DNA of 64,000 bases, taken from NCBI GenBank assembly GCA_016786725.1, contig JAEUVU010000007.1, positions 124,001 to 188,000 of the forward strand, in the 5' to 3' direction. The notes beneath the pieces were generated by a model. That model did no database searches. It was not told the origin of the DNA and worked only from the letters and a program-made list of their open reading frames with translations. This document shows, piece after piece, positions 27,861 through 36,551 of the stretch. The position numbers were made by a program, and so were the translations under genes. The stretch is from Ferruginibacter sp. (GTDB lineage Bacteria; Bacteroidota; Bacteroidia; Chitinophagales; Chitinophagaceae). Numbering within the stretch: position 1 is the first letter of the stretch; the number at the start of each line of letters is the position of its first letter.

Positions 27861-29033
27861 ATGAATGGAAGTAAGTCAAAACTCCTGATATTTATAAATA
27901 CATTGCAGATAGGCGGAGCCGAACGGGTTGTATCGTTACTGCTTGATTACCTGAAAAATGATTTTGAAATTCACCTGGCGCTGTATAGTAACTATGTAGA
28001 TTATACCATCCCTCCAGAAATAAAGATATTTAACCTGCACCAGCCGCTGGTGCAGAATAAAGTGCTGAGATTTTTAAAACTGCCCGGTATTTCTTTAAAG
28101 GTTTACCGCTACTGTAAAAAAAACAACATCAATACTTCTGTCGCTTTTTTATACCGCCCCTGTTATGTAAATGCTATCATGAAAAGTTTTTTGGGATACA
28201 AAGGGCGTGTGATTATGTGTGAGGGAACCCACCAAACCACCATGCAGGAAAGTCATTCGGCTATTTACCGTATGTTCTCAAAATTTATGGTAATGTATTC
28301 CTACAAAAGGGCGCATCTCATCCTGGCAAATTCTTACGCCATACAAACCGACCTGATAGAGAATTTTAAAATTAAAACGCCTGTCAGGGTTATTTACAAT
28401 CCGGTTGATCTGCAATTGATAAAATCAAATGCAGCGGAAGAACCTGGATTTGTTTTTGAAAATGACACTTTTCATTTTATCACTGTAGGTAATTTAAGAA
28501 AGGAAAAGAACCAGCTATTGCTGATACAGGCATTTTTTATTTTAAAAAACCTGCCCTGCAAACTGCTGGTTGTTGGCGCCGGTGTAATGGAAGAAGAATT
28601 AAAGCAAAAAGTGGCAGACCTTGGCTTAAATGATAAAGTTGTTTTTTGTGGCTTTGAAAAAAATCCTTTTAAATATGTAAGCCGAAGCGATTGTTTTGTG
28701 TTGAGTTCTAATGTTGAAGGGTTTCCCAATGTGCTGATAGAAGCGCTTGCGTGCGGTAAACCTGTTATTTCAACAGATTGCAGCAGCGGCCCAAGGGAAT
28801 TGCTGGCACCGGATTCAGATATTCACCACCGGGCCATTAATAATTACGAGATTGGCACTAACGGCATTTTAACACCGGTTAAAGACGTAATATCGCTTGC
28901 CAATGCGATGAAAAAAATGTATGAGGACGAAACCTTACGGAAGCGCTTTGCATTGCTTGCCGCAAAACGTGCAGAGCAGTTTGATGTGAATGAGATCAAA
29001 CAATATTTTCATGTTGCTTTTGCGGGATTGTAG
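27861..29033 (+). CDS. GT4-family glycosyltransferase
   Basis: A 390-residue GT-B fold enzyme. The N-terminus has the glycine-rich LQIGGAERVVSLLLDYL. The C-terminal nucleotide-sugar domain has VGNLRKEKNQLLLIQAF, then DCFVLSSNVEGFPNVLIEALACGKPVISTD, whose E-x7-E pattern is typical of retaining GT4 enzymes. There is no signal peptide. It probably adds a sugar to the growing lipid-linked oligosaccharide. The donor cannot be deduced. Confidence 0.85.
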   Translation: MNGSKSKLLIFINTLQIGGAERVVSLLLDYLKNDFEIHLALYSNYVDYTIPPEIKIFNLHQPLVQNKVLRFLKLPGISLKVYRYCKKNNINTSVAFLYRPCYVNAIMKSFLGYKGRVIMCEGTHQTTMQESHSAIYRMFSKFMVMYSYKRAHLILANSYAIQTDLIENFKIKTPVRVIYNPVDLQLIKSNAAEEPGFVFENDTFHFITVGNLRKEKNQLLLIQAFFILKNLPCKLLVVGAGVMEEELKQKVADLGLNDKVVFCGFEKNPFKYVSRSDCFVLSSNVEGFPNVLIEALACGKPVISTDCSSGPRELLAPDSDIHHRAINNYEIGTNGILTPVKDVISLANAMKKMYEDETLRKRFALLAAKRAEQFDVNEIKQYFHVAFAGL

Positions 29034-29036
29034 CGC

Positions 29037-29089
29037 AGGTTTGAAAGGTTTAGAAAGTTTAGTATGTTTAAATGGTGCCGCTAAACTTT
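29037..29089. repeat. GTTTAG-unit palindrome (empty form, weak)
   Basis: Units GTTTGAAAG, GTTTAGAAA, GTTTAGTAT and GTTTAAA run from 29038, followed by CTAAACTTT at 29081-29089, which is the reverse complement of AAAGTTTAG at 29054-29062. It fills the gap between the glycosyltransferase stop and rfbB. It is the most degenerate of the four related elements at 29.0-32.9 kb. Confidence 0.5.
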
Positions 29090-29106
29090 TCTCATACAAT
29101 TATGTC

Positions 29107-29114
29107 TATTTTTG
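29107..29114 (+). promoter_or_regulatory. Possible -7 promoter element for rfbB
   Basis: TATTTTTG fits the Bacteroidota TAnnTTTG consensus and lies 24 bases before the rfbB ATG. A matching -33 TTTG is not clear. Confidence 0.35.
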
Positions 29115-29138
29115 CCCTGCAAAAAAGCAGTCAATTAC

Positions 29139-30188
29139 ATGCATACTATTTTACTTACCGGCGGAGCAGGTTTCATCGGCTCACATTTAACCAGGTTGTT
29201 TGTAAAGAAATACCCCCAATATAAAATTATAAACCTGGATAAGCTTACTTATGCCGGCAATCTTGAAAATTTGCGGGATATAGAAAATGAAGCTAATTAC
29301 AAATTTGTAAAAGGAGATATTACCGACCTGACTTTACTACGCAGATTATTTGATGAGCATAAATTTACCGCAGTGCTGCATTGTGCAGCCGAAAGCCATG
29401 TTGACCGGTCAATTACCGAACCCCTTGCTTTTATAACCACTAATGTTTTGGGCACAGGATCTTTATTACAGGCTGCAAAAGAAGCCTGGGCCAGTGATAT
29501 GGATGGAAAGATTTTCTATCATATTTCTACCGATGAGGTTTATGGCTCGCTGGGCGAAGAAGGGCTTTTTACAGAAGAAACTGCCTATGATCCCCGCAGT
29601 CCGTATTCAGCTTCCAAAGCCTCATCTGATCACATTGTAAGGGCATTCTATCATACTTATAAATTACCGGTGAAGATCAGTAACTGCAGCAACAATTATG
29701 GTCCGTACCACTTTCCTGAAAAACTGATACCGCTTTGCATTCACAATATCATCAGCAATAAACCATTGCCCATTTATGGAAAAGGAGAGAATGTAAGGGA
29801 CTGGCTGTTTGTGGAAGATCATGTAAGAGCGATTGATGTAATTTTTCATACCGGAAAGATTGGCGAAACATACAATATCGGCGGCCATAATGAATGGACA
29901 AATATCTGCCTCGTTAGAGAACTGTGCAGGCAGATGGATGAAAAGCTGGGAAGAGAAAACGGCAGTTCTGAAAAGCTGATTACTTATGTTACAGACCGTG
30001 CCGGTCATGATCTGCGTTATGCCATTGACGCAACCAAATTAAAAGACGAATTGGGATGGCTGCCCTCATTGCAATTTGAAGAGGGGATCAGTAAAACAAT
30101 TGACTGGTATCTTGCAAATACTGAATGGCTGAATCATGTAACCAGTGGAGATTACCAGAAGTATTATCAGAAACAATATAAAGTTTAG
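29139..30188 (+). CDS. rfbB: dTDP-glucose 4,6-dehydratase
   Basis: ATG 29139 (MHTILLTGGAG) is chosen over TTG 29112 because it begins at the first strand of the Rossmann fold. The 349-residue product shows TGGAGFIG at 7-14, INLDKLTYAGNLENL, the catalytic DEV region (STDEVYGSLGEEGLF), and YSASK with Y156 and K160. These identify RfbB/RmlB, which converts dTDP-glucose to dTDP-4-keto-6-deoxyglucose with NAD. Its partner RfbA lies downstream beyond an inserted S23-type gene. The stop codon is part of the first GTTTAG unit of that element. Confidence 0.95.
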   Translation: MHTILLTGGAGFIGSHLTRLFVKKYPQYKIINLDKLTYAGNLENLRDIENEANYKFVKGDITDLTLLRRLFDEHKFTAVLHCAAESHVDRSITEPLAFITTNVLGTGSLLQAAKEAWASDMDGKIFYHISTDEVYGSLGEEGLFTEETAYDPRSPYSASKASSDHIVRAFYHTYKLPVKISNCSNNYGPYHFPEKLIPLCIHNIISNKPLPIYGKGENVRDWLFVEDHVRAIDVIFHTGKIGETYNIGGHNEWTNICLVRELCRQMDEKLGRENGSSEKLITYVTDRAGHDLRYAIDATKLKDELGWLPSLQFEEGISKTIDWYLANTEWLNHVTSGDYQKYYQKQYKV

Positions 30189-30653
30189 GGTTTAGAGGTT
30201 TAGGAGTTTAGTTTTGCATTTAATTGTGCAATCAAAATTTGAGTTTATGAAAATTTATTCTTTTGAAAAATTAGAGTGTTGGCAATGGGCAAGAGATTTG
30301 GCTGTATGGACATATGGTGCAACCAAAAGTTTTCCAGCCGAAGAAAAATTTGGCCTTACATCCCAAATGAGGAGAGCAAGTATTTCTATCGCTTCAAATA
30401 TCGCCGAAGGGACATCCCGGAAAACAGCAAAAGACCAAAGCCACTTCAGTACTATATCTTATAGCAGCACTATAGAATTATTGAACGATTTAATTATTGC
30501 GAAAGATTTAAAGTTTTTGAGTGATGATGATTACCTGACGGGAAGGGAGAGAATAGAGAAGCAGACCTTATTGATTGCCGGGCTACGAAAATCTCAGCAA
30601 AAAATTAACTTCCGTTCATTACTAAACTTCCTAAACCTCTAAACTTCTAAACC
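30183..30653. mobile_element. Candidate repeat-bounded element carrying an S23/IVS gene
   Basis: The left arm (30183-30211) is four head-to-tail GTTTAG units. The right arm (30622-30653) is four CTAAAC units. Positions 30190-30211 and the reverse complement of 30622-30644 agree apart from one extra base. The only gene inside is the four-helix-bundle gene at 30247-30642. The left arm includes the rfbB stop codon and the right arm encodes the last residues and stop codon of the inner gene. That the unit is mobile is an inference; no target-site duplication is evident. Confidence 0.55.
30247..30642 (+). CDS. Four-helix-bundle protein of the S23/23S rRNA intervening-sequence family
   Basis: ATG 30247 (MKIYSFEKLECWQWARDLAV) is preferred; an upstream start at 30214 would add eleven residues. 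The 131-residue product has the family blocks: FEKLECWQWARDLAVW, PAEEKFGLTSQMRRASISIASNIAEG and the SRKTAKDQSHF stretch. Members are encoded inside intervening sequences of some bacterial 23S rRNA genes and are related to the Avd accessory protein of diversity-generating retroelements. They are thought to bind nucleic acid, but function is unresolved. Here the gene separates rfbB from rfbA and sits between inverted GTTTAG arrays. Its C-terminal LLNFLNL is encoded by the right repeat arm. Confidence 0.88.
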   Translation: MKIYSFEKLECWQWARDLAVWTYGATKSFPAEEKFGLTSQMRRASISIASNIAEGTSRKTAKDQSHFSTISYSSTIELLNDLIIAKDLKFLSDDDYLTGRERIEKQTLLIAGLRKSQQKINFRSLLNFLNL

Positions 30654-30660
30654 ATTCAAG

Positions 30661-31521
30661 ATGAAAGGTATTATTCTTGCAGGCGGCTCCGGCACCAGGT
30701 TATATCCCATCACAAAAGGGATCAGCAAGCAACTGATGCCTGTTTATGATAAACCGATGATCTACTATCCGTTAAGTACGTTGATGCTGGCTGGGATAAA
30801 GGAGATATTGGTAATTACAACTCCTGAGGATCAGGAACAATTTAAAAGATTACTGGGAGATGGAAGCCAGTGGGGATGCAGCATTGAATATGCAAAGCAG
30901 GAAGTGCCTAACGGCCTTGCGCAGGCTTTTGTTATTGGAGATAAATTTATTGGCAGCGACAGTGTGGCGCTTGTTTTGGGAGATAATATTTTTTACGGCA
31001 GCGGATTTAGCAAACTGTTGCAACAAAGTGTTGATCCGGATGGTGCAGTAATTTTTGCATACCCTGTCAGCGACCCCGAGCGTTACGGTGTTGTTGAATT
31101 TGATGCTGATAACAATGCGGTAAGTATTGAAGAAAAACCGGCTTCTCCTAAAAGCAATTATGCTGTACCAGGCTTATATTTTTATGATAATGCTGTTGTG
31201 GAAATAGCAAAGAACATTACACCAAGTGCCAGGGGCGAATATGAAATAACAACGGTGAATGATCATTACCTGCAGCAAAAAAATTTAAAAGTAGCTGTAT
31301 TGGATCGTGGCTTTGCCTGGCTGGATACCGGAACTTTTGAAAGCCTGGGAGATGCTGCAGAATATGTACGGGTGATAGAAAAAAGACAGGGCCTGAAGAT
31401 CGGCTGCCCTGAAGAAATTGCCTGGCGCATGGGTTTTATCAGTAAAGATGATTTACTGAAACAGGCCAAAGAATTGGAGAAAAGCGGCTATGGTGAATAT
31501 TTAAAGAGAATAGCAAAGTAA
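30661..31521 (+). CDS. rfbA: Glucose-1-phosphate thymidylyltransferase
   Basis: A 286-residue protein with the nucleotidyltransferase signature [11 protein letters not shown] (8-18) and [36 protein letters not shown] and [10 protein letters not shown] complete the RfbA/RmlA pattern. It makes dTDP-glucose from dTTP and glucose-1-phosphate, the substrate of RfbB upstream. RmlC and RmlD are not seen in the window, so dTDP-4-keto-6-deoxyglucose probably goes to an aminosugar rather than rhamnose. A GTTTAG palindrome begins directly after the stop codon. Confidence 0.95.
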   Translation: MKGIILAGGSGTRLYPITKGISKQLMPVYDKPMIYYPLSTLMLAGIKEILVITTPEDQEQFKRLLGDGSQWGCSIEYAKQEVPNGLAQAFVIGDKFIGSDSVALVLGDNIFYGSGFSKLLQQSVDPDGAVIFAYPVSDPERYGVVEFDADNNAVSIEEKPASPKSNYAVPGLYFYDNAVVEIAKNITPSARGEYEITTVNDHYLQQKNLKVAVLDRGFAWLDTGTFESLGDAAEYVRVIEKRQGLKIGCPEEIAWRMGFISKDDLLKQAKELEKSGYGEYLKRIAK

Positions 31522-31522
31522 A

Positions 31523-31618
31523 GTTTAGGAAGTTGAGTGGGTTTAGAAGGTTTAGATGATTCTGTTTTGCTAAACCACAGCTTCTAAACTCTCTAAACCC
31601 CCTAAACTTTCGAAACCC
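31523..31618. repeat. GTTTAG-unit palindrome (empty form)
   Basis: The left arm (31523-31555) holds GTTTAGGAA, GTTGAGTGG, GTTTAGAAG and GTTTAG. The right arm (31570-31618) holds CTAAACC, CTAAACTCT, CTAAACCCC, CTAAACTTT and CGAAACCC. Only about 14 bases lie between the arms. It fills the rfbA to acetyltransferase gap. Confidence 0.65.
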
Positions 31619-31632
31619 TCAAAACTGTTAAA

Positions 31633-32202
31633 ATGAATTACTACGTACACCCCAGTTCTATCATTGATGATAATTGTGTAATTGGCGAAGGAACCAAGAT
31701 CTGGCATTTCTCTCATGTAATGTCGGGTGCGGTTATTGGTACTAATTGTAACCTGGGTCAGAATGTGGTTGTATCGCCTAAAGTTGTGTTGGGCAATAAT
31801 GTGAGGGTGCAAAATAATGTAAGTATTTATGAGGGTGTGATCTGTGAAGATGATGTTTTTCTGGGGCCAAGTGCAGTGTTAACCAATGTAATAAATCCAC
31901 GCAGTGCGGTAAGCCGTAAAAGCGAGTATAAAACCACGCTGATAAAAAAAGGAGCCAGCATAGGGGCCAATGCAACCATAGTTTGTGGCCATACAATAGG
32001 TGAGTTTGCATTTATTGGTGCCGGTGCGGTGGTAACAAAAGATGTTCCTGCCTATGCATTAATTGTAGGTAACCCGGGCCGCCAGGCAGGCTGGATGAGT
32101 GAGCAAGGCCAAAAGCTGCATTTTGATAAGGAAGGAAATGCCGTTTGCAGCGAAAGCGGTGTTGCTTATCAGCTTAAAGACAATAAAGTAACCCGTAAAT
32201 AA
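31633..32202 (+). CDS. WbpD/WlbB-like UDP-2,3-diamino-sugar N-acetyltransferase
   Basis: A 189-residue left-handed beta-helix protein with hexapeptide repeats. The opening YYVHPSSIIDDNCVIGEG, TKIWHFSHVM, NPRSAVSRKSEYKTTLIKKGASIGANATIVCG and the end PGRQAGWMSE closely follow the WbpD/WlbB pattern. WbpD acetylates the 3-amino group of UDP-2-acetamido-3-amino-2,3-dideoxyglucuronate. Relatives of WbpB and WbpE lie just downstream, supporting this role. The related dTDP-sugar 3-N-acetyltransferases (FdtC/QdtC) are a possible alternative. Confidence 0.82.
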   Translation: MNYYVHPSSIIDDNCVIGEGTKIWHFSHVMSGAVIGTNCNLGQNVVVSPKVVLGNNVRVQNNVSIYEGVICEDDVFLGPSAVLTNVINPRSAVSRKSEYKTTLIKKGASIGANATIVCGHTIGEFAFIGAGAVVTKDVPAYALIVGNPGRQAGWMSEQGQKLHFDKEGNAVCSESGVAYQLKDNKVTRK

Positions 32203-32286
32203 CCGGTAACCCACTTTATTTCTGCTTTCCACAACTTTTTTACCAAAAAAACCGTGTTGGGCTTGCATGCTATCCTAAAACTACCT

Positions 32287-32315
32287 AATTTTGAGTAGTT
32301 TATTTACTCAATATT
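32287..32315 (+). promoter_or_regulatory. Palindromic operator candidate in front of the wHTH regulator gene
   Basis: AATTTTGAGTA (32287-32297) and TACTCAATATT (32305-32315) form an inverted repeat, with 10 of 11 matching, around a 7-base spacer. Its right edge ends one base before the ATG at 32317, so binding would block translation start or transcription. The gene product carries a winged helix, making autoregulation plausible. Confidence 0.55.
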
Positions 32316-32316
32316 G

Positions 32317-32847
32317 ATGATAGAAGCGCTCATTTCCTCTAAAACACGTATTAAATTACTGCTCAAGTTTTTCTTAAACAGCAGTAACAGGGCCTACCTG
32401 CGTGGGCTTGAGGAAGAATTTGGTGAAAGCACCAATGCCATACGGCTCGAATTGAACAAGCTTGAAAAAGCCGGCATGGTTAGCAGCGATGTGCAGGGCA
32501 ATAAAAAATTCTTTACTGCCAATGTAAAACACCCGCTTTTTTTTGATCTCAACAGCATCATCCGTAAATATGTAGGTATTGATACCATTATTGAAAATGT
32601 GATCAAACAACTGGGCGAAGTGGAACGTGTTTATTTGTCTGGCGAGTTTGCAAAGGGCCGTGATAACAACGTCATCGACCTGGAACTGGTTGGCATCGTA
32701 AACACTACTTACTTAGCTGATCTTATCAAAAAAGCTGAACCATTGGTAAAAAGAAAGATACGCTACATCATTTACTCGGTAGAAGAATTTGCAGCATTAA
32801 AAGAAACAAAAAACAATAATGAAAAACTGCTCATCTGGAGCAAGTAA
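32317..32847 (+). CDS. Winged-helix regulator with degenerate nucleotidyltransferase-like domain
   Basis: ATG 32317 is chosen over the adjacent TTG 32314. The 176-residue product has an ArsR-like winged helix (residues 1-75: SSKTRIKLLLKFFLNSSNRAYLRGLEEEFGESTNAIRLELNKLEKAGMV, in pieces) and a C-terminal part resembling a minimal nucleotidyltransferase. There the usual GSxAxGxxxxxSDIDL has become SGEFAKGRDNNVIDLELVG. Loss of the first acidic pair suggests it binds rather than transfers nucleotides. Such proteins occur in Bacteroidota polysaccharide loci, so it is inferred to regulate this one. It sits between wbpD-like and wbpB-like genes. Confidence 0.7.
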   Translation: MIEALISSKTRIKLLLKFFLNSSNRAYLRGLEEEFGESTNAIRLELNKLEKAGMVSSDVQGNKKFFTANVKHPLFFDLNSIIRKYVGIDTIIENVIKQLGEVERVYLSGEFAKGRDNNVIDLELVGIVNTTYLADLIKKAEPLVKRKIRYIIYSVEEFAALKETKNNNEKLLIWSK

Positions 32848-32856
32848 GTGAAATGT

Positions 32857-32935
32857 GTTAAGAAGGGTTAGAAAAAAGTTTAGAAGGTTTAGCCCAGAAA
32901 ACCAAACTTTCCTAAACCACCTAAACCCTCTAAAC
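32857..32935. repeat. GTTTAG-unit palindrome (empty form)
   Basis: The left arm (32857-32892) reads GTTAAGAAG, GGTTAGAAA, GTTTAGAAG, GTTTAG. The right arm (32902-32935) reads CCAAACTTT, CTAAACCAC, CTAAACCCT, CTAAAC. About nine bases separate the arms. It lies between the regulator gene and the wbpB-like gene. Confidence 0.65.
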
Positions 32936-32968
32936 AATATCAGAGGTTTTGAAACTAAAAATAGGTAA

Positions 32969-33865
32969 ATGAAAAATTTTGCAATAATAGGGGCAGGCGG
33001 TTATATAGCGCCAAGGCACATGAAAGCCATTAAGGATACAGGTAATACACTGATAGCGGCTTTGGATAAACACGACTCAGTAGGCATTATGGATAGTTAT
33101 TTTCCGGATGCAGATTTTTTTACAGAATTTGAAAGATTTGACCGCCACCTGGAAAAACAGAAACGCCTCGGCAATAAAACAGATTTTGTTTCGGTGTGCA
33201 GCCCAAACTATTTACACGATGCCCATATCCGTTTTGGATTACGCATTGGCGCCAGTGTTATCTGCGAAAAGCCGGTTGTGTTAAATCCCTGGAACATTGA
33301 GGCGCTGATGGAAATTGAAAAAGAAACCGGCGGTGAAGTATTTACCATTTTGCAATTGCGCCTGCACCCGGCTATCATTGCGTTAAAAGAAAAAATTGCA
33401 GCCGGACCGGCGGATAAGAAGTACAATGTGAACCTGCAATACATTACTTCACGTGGCCACTGGTACCATACCAGCTGGAAAGGAGATATGGAGAAGAGTG
33501 GTGGTATTGCAACCAATATCGGTGTTCATTTTTTTGATATGCTAATATGGATTTTTGGAGATGTAAAAGCAAATACGGTTACAGAGCATACTGCCCAAAC
33601 AGCTTCCGGCAAACTGGAACTGGAGAAAGCCAACATTAACTGGATGCTGAGCATTGATGCAAATACATTGCCCGAAGAAGCAAAAGCTGCCGGTAAAAGA
33701 ACTTTCAGAACATTAACAATAGATGGAGAAGGTTTTGAGTTCAGCGACGGGTTTACTGAATTACATACAAAAAGTTATGATGAGATACTGAAAGGAAACG
33801 GGTTCAGGATAAAAGAAACAAAAGCTGCCATAGAACTGGTGCATAAAATACGTGGAAATAAATAA
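32969..33865 (+). CDS. WbpB/WlbA-like UDP-N-acetylglucosaminuronate 3-dehydrogenase
   Basis: A 298-residue Gfo/Idh/MocA oxidoreductase. The opening KNFAIIGAGGYIAPRHMKAIKDTG is the Rossmann motif in the form used by WbpB. CSPNYLHDAHI and ICEKPVVLN contain the conserved E-K-P lysine, and the central blocks ILQLRLHPAIIALK, YITSRGHWYHTSWKGD and ATNIGVHFFDMLIWIFG match WbpB/WlbA closely. The enzyme oxidises C3 of the UDP-sugar uronate, giving the ketone aminated by the next gene. The two genes overlap by 14 bases. Confidence 0.88.
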   Translation: MKNFAIIGAGGYIAPRHMKAIKDTGNTLIAALDKHDSVGIMDSYFPDADFFTEFERFDRHLEKQKRLGNKTDFVSVCSPNYLHDAHIRFGLRIGASVICEKPVVLNPWNIEALMEIEKETGGEVFTILQLRLHPAIIALKEKIAAGPADKKYNVNLQYITSRGHWYHTSWKGDMEKSGGIATNIGVHFFDMLIWIFGDVKANTVTEHTAQTASGKLELEKANINWMLSIDANTLPEEAKAAGKRTFRTLTIDGEGFEFSDGFTELHTKSYDEILKGNGFRIKETKAAIELVHKIRGNK

Positions 33866-34961
33866 ATTCATACCGCTTGCCAGTCCTGATATTAACCAGC
33901 AGGATATTGACTGCGTAACAGAAGTGCTACGTTCAGGTATGCTTGTGCAGGGAGCGAATGTACTGGCGCTTGAAAAATCTTTCAATGAATTTAATAAAAG
34001 TAAAAATGCCATTGCAGTAAGCAATGGTACCGCTACTTTACATTTGGCTTTACTGGCATTGGGTATTGGCAAAGGCGATGAAGTGATCGTTCCGGCATTT
34101 TCTTATGTGGCTACAGCTAATGTTGTTGAAATGGTTGGCGCTACCTGTGTGTTTGTTGATATTGATATCAACACATTCAATATTGATGTAACAAAAATAG
34201 AAGCGCTCATCACAACCAAAACAAAAGCCATCATTCCGGTACATGAATTTGGGCTTGCCTGCGATATTGAAACAGTAATGCAGATAGCTTCCAAACATAA
34301 ACTCTTAGTTATTGAAGATGCGGCCTGTGCGTTGGGTGCCATGCAAAACGGAAAGCATACCGGTACTTTTGGTGAGCTTGGTTCTTTTTCTCTGCATCCA
34401 CGCAAATCAATTACAAGCGGCGAAGGCGGTGTGTTATTAACTGCCAATGATGAACTGGCAAAAAAACTCAGGCAACTGCGTAACCATGGAATAGAAATGG
34501 TGGATGGTAAAATGAATTTTGTGGGCGCAGGATTGAATTACCGTATGACCGATTTTCAGGCTGCATTGGCAAACAGCCAGATGCAACGCCTTGATCAGGT
34601 CATTGCCTGCAAGCAGGAGCTGGCAGAAGTTTATTTCAACGAAATAAAAAACGAAGCAGTTGTTTTGCCATCAGTTCCATCCGATAGAAACCACACCTGG
34701 CAAACCTTTCACATCTTAATAGGAGATAATAAAAACCAATCAGAAGTATTGGCAGTGTTGAAAGAAAATAATATCGGTGCAAACTATGGTGCACAATGCA
34801 TTCCGGCAACGGAATATTACAAAACAAAATACCAGCTTGATGCGGCGGAACAATTCCCCCATGCTTACAGGGCATACACCAAAGGAATTGCCATCCCTAT
34901 TTACGAAAAACTTACAAAAGAAATAATTAAACAAATAGCAAACAGCATTAACAGATTATGA
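33852..34961 (+). CDS. DegT/DnrJ/EryC1 aminotransferase (WbpE-like role)
   Basis: The frame starts at GTG 33852 inside the wbpB-like gene. The 369-residue PLP aminotransferase has D156 in [10 protein letters not shown] and the PLP lysine K185 in [16 protein letters not shown]. It fits the sugar 3- or 4-aminotransferase family. Position after the 3-dehydrogenase supports amination at C3 of a UDP-sugar, as by WbpE. The PLP-lysine context differs from classical WbpE, so a role on another keto sugar remains possible. It overlaps the next gene by four bases (ATGA). Confidence 0.82.
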   Translation: MEINKFIPLASPDINQQDIDCVTEVLRSGMLVQGANVLALEKSFNEFNKSKNAIAVSNGTATLHLALLALGIGKGDEVIVPAFSYVATANVVEMVGATCVFVDIDINTFNIDVTKIEALITTKTKAIIPVHEFGLACDIETVMQIASKHKLLVIEDAACALGAMQNGKHTGTFGELGSFSLHPRKSITSGEGGVLLTANDELAKKLRQLRNHGIEMVDGKMNFVGAGLNYRMTDFQAALANSQMQRLDQVIACKQELAEVYFNEIKNEAVVLPSVPSDRNHTWQTFHILIGDNKNQSEVLAVLKENNIGANYGAQCIPATEYYKTKYQLDAAEQFPHAYRAYTKGIAIPIYEKLTKEIIKQIANSINRL

Positions 34962-35911
34962 TCGAAAACAAAACCATGTTTATTACCGGTGGCGCAGGAT
35001 TTATTGCCAACACATTAATTAAACAGTACGTAGAAAAGAATAAAATAATTGTGTACGATAATTTTCATCGTGATACACTTACCGGCAGCGGTATGGCCAA
35101 CCATCCAAATGTAACTATCATCAAAGGTGATGTGCTTGATTTTGATCTGCTGTGTTCATCCATGAAAGGAGCCGATATTGTGGTGCATGCTGCAGGCATT
35201 GCAGGCATTGATACCGTGATCAAAGATCCGGTACGTACCATGCGGGTGAACATGATCGGCACTTCCAACGCACTGGAAGCTGCAAGGATAAACGGGATCA
35301 AAGAGCGGTTTATAGATTTTTCAACTTCCGAGGTTTTTGGCTCAATGGCTTTCAGAAGCAGCGAAGATGATGCCACCGTTGCCGGCTCTGCAGGTGAGGC
35401 CCGCTGGACTTATGCGGTAAGTAAATTAGCAGGGGAGCATCTTGCCCATGCATATTACAAACAATACAAATTGCCGGTGGTAACAGTAAGGCCATTCAAT
35501 GTTTACGGTCCTGGTCAAACTGGCGAAGGTGCTATACAGATATTTATTAAACGGGCTTTAAAAAACGAAGACATTAAAATTGACGGCGACGGTAACCAGA
35601 TACGTGCCTGGTGCTTTGTAGATGATTTTGTTGATTGCCTGATCAGGTGTATTGAAAACCCTAAAGCAATCGGCGAAAGTTTTAACCTGGGTAATGCACG
35701 TGCTGTAATAACCATTTTAGGATTGGCACAAACTGTTTGCAGAGTGTTGAAATCAGATTCAAAAATTGTTTTTGAACCGCCATTGTCGGCAGATATTGCC
35801 ATGCGTATTCCCAACGTGGATAAAACATTTAATGTGCTTGGCTTTAAAGCACAGGTTGACCTGGAGGAAGGTATTTTGAAAACAGCTGAATGGATGCAAC
35901 AACAAAACTAA
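34958..35911 (+). CDS. NAD-dependent nucleotide-sugar epimerase/dehydratase
   Basis: A 317-residue extended SDR protein with [13 protein letters not shown] at the N-terminus, [14 protein letters not shown], the catalytic [25 protein letters not shown], and the [14 protein letters not shown] block. It belongs to the broad UDP-sugar epimerase/dehydratase group; the exact substrate is not readable. Start and stop overlap both neighbours, by 4 and 22 bases, so it is co-translated with the amino-sugar genes. Confidence 0.82.
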   Translation: MIENKTMFITGGAGFIANTLIKQYVEKNKIIVYDNFHRDTLTGSGMANHPNVTIIKGDVLDFDLLCSSMKGADIVVHAAGIAGIDTVIKDPVRTMRVNMIGTSNALEAARINGIKERFIDFSTSEVFGSMAFRSSEDDATVAGSAGEARWTYAVSKLAGEHLAHAYYKQYKLPVVTVRPFNVYGPGQTGEGAIQIFIKRALKNEDIKIDGDGNQIRAWCFVDDFVDCLIRCIENPKAIGESFNLGNARAVITILGLAQTVCRVLKSDSKIVFEPPLSADIAMRIPNVDKTFNVLGFKAQVDLEEGILKTAEWMQQQN

Positions 35912-36501
35912 AAACCTTGAACAGGAAAGAAAAAATATCATCCGAAAAATCACTTGCTTTTTATGAGCAGGTGATCAGCCTGCATAAAGAACTGGACGAT
36001 GCTTTTATCAGCCAGTTCAACCGCTCCCTGCCTTTCAGCGAAACATTATTTGACCGCTGGGAACGTGCAAAGAAACTGGGCTTTGGGGATAACAGTTCTA
36101 TTTATGATTCTGCTTTGGTTTTTGGCGATACAAAAGTTGGCGCCAATGTGTGGATTGGCCCCAACACCATAATTGATGGCAGCGGAGGGTTGACCATTGG
36201 CGACTTTTGCACCATTTCTGTTGGCGTGCATATTTACACGCATGATAACGTAAAACAAACTTTAACCTCGGGCAAACACCCTATTGAAAGATCACCTGTG
36301 CAGATTGGCAACAATGTTTACATAGCCCCCAATGCAATCATTACAAAAGGTATTTCCATTGGTAACTTCTGCGTCATTGGCGCACATGCTTTTGTAAATA
36401 AAGATGTGCCTGATAATGCAATTGTGATGGGGCAGCCGGCAAAAGTGGTGGGCAGTATAAGTTTTGAAAACGATTTGCCGGTATTTAAATACAATCATTA
36501 A
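35890..36501 (+). CDS. Left-handed beta-helix acyltransferase
   Basis: A 203-residue protein with a helical N-terminus of about 60 residues and a hexapeptide-repeat domain ([55 protein letters not shown]). It contains the HIYTHDN segment seen in O-acetyltransferases of the maltose/galactoside type. It probably acetylates a nucleotide sugar or glycan. It overlaps the preceding epimerase gene by 22 bases. Confidence 0.8.
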   Translation: MDATTKLKTLNRKEKISSEKSLAFYEQVISLHKELDDAFISQFNRSLPFSETLFDRWERAKKLGFGDNSSIYDSALVFGDTKVGANVWIGPNTIIDGSGGLTIGDFCTISVGVHIYTHDNVKQTLTSGKHPIERSPVQIGNNVYIAPNAIITKGISIGNFCVIGAHAFVNKDVPDNAIVMGQPAKVVGSISFENDLPVFKYNH

Positions 36502-36551
36502 TAATAAGAAGAATTACACTCAATAAAACCGGATCAGCGAAAATTGCAATT

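Noticed and set aside
30183..30211. CRISPR-like array of short GTTTAG repeats
   Set aside because: Units are 9 nt with 2-3-nt spacers and mirror-image partners; there are no unique 30-nt spacers and no cas genes.
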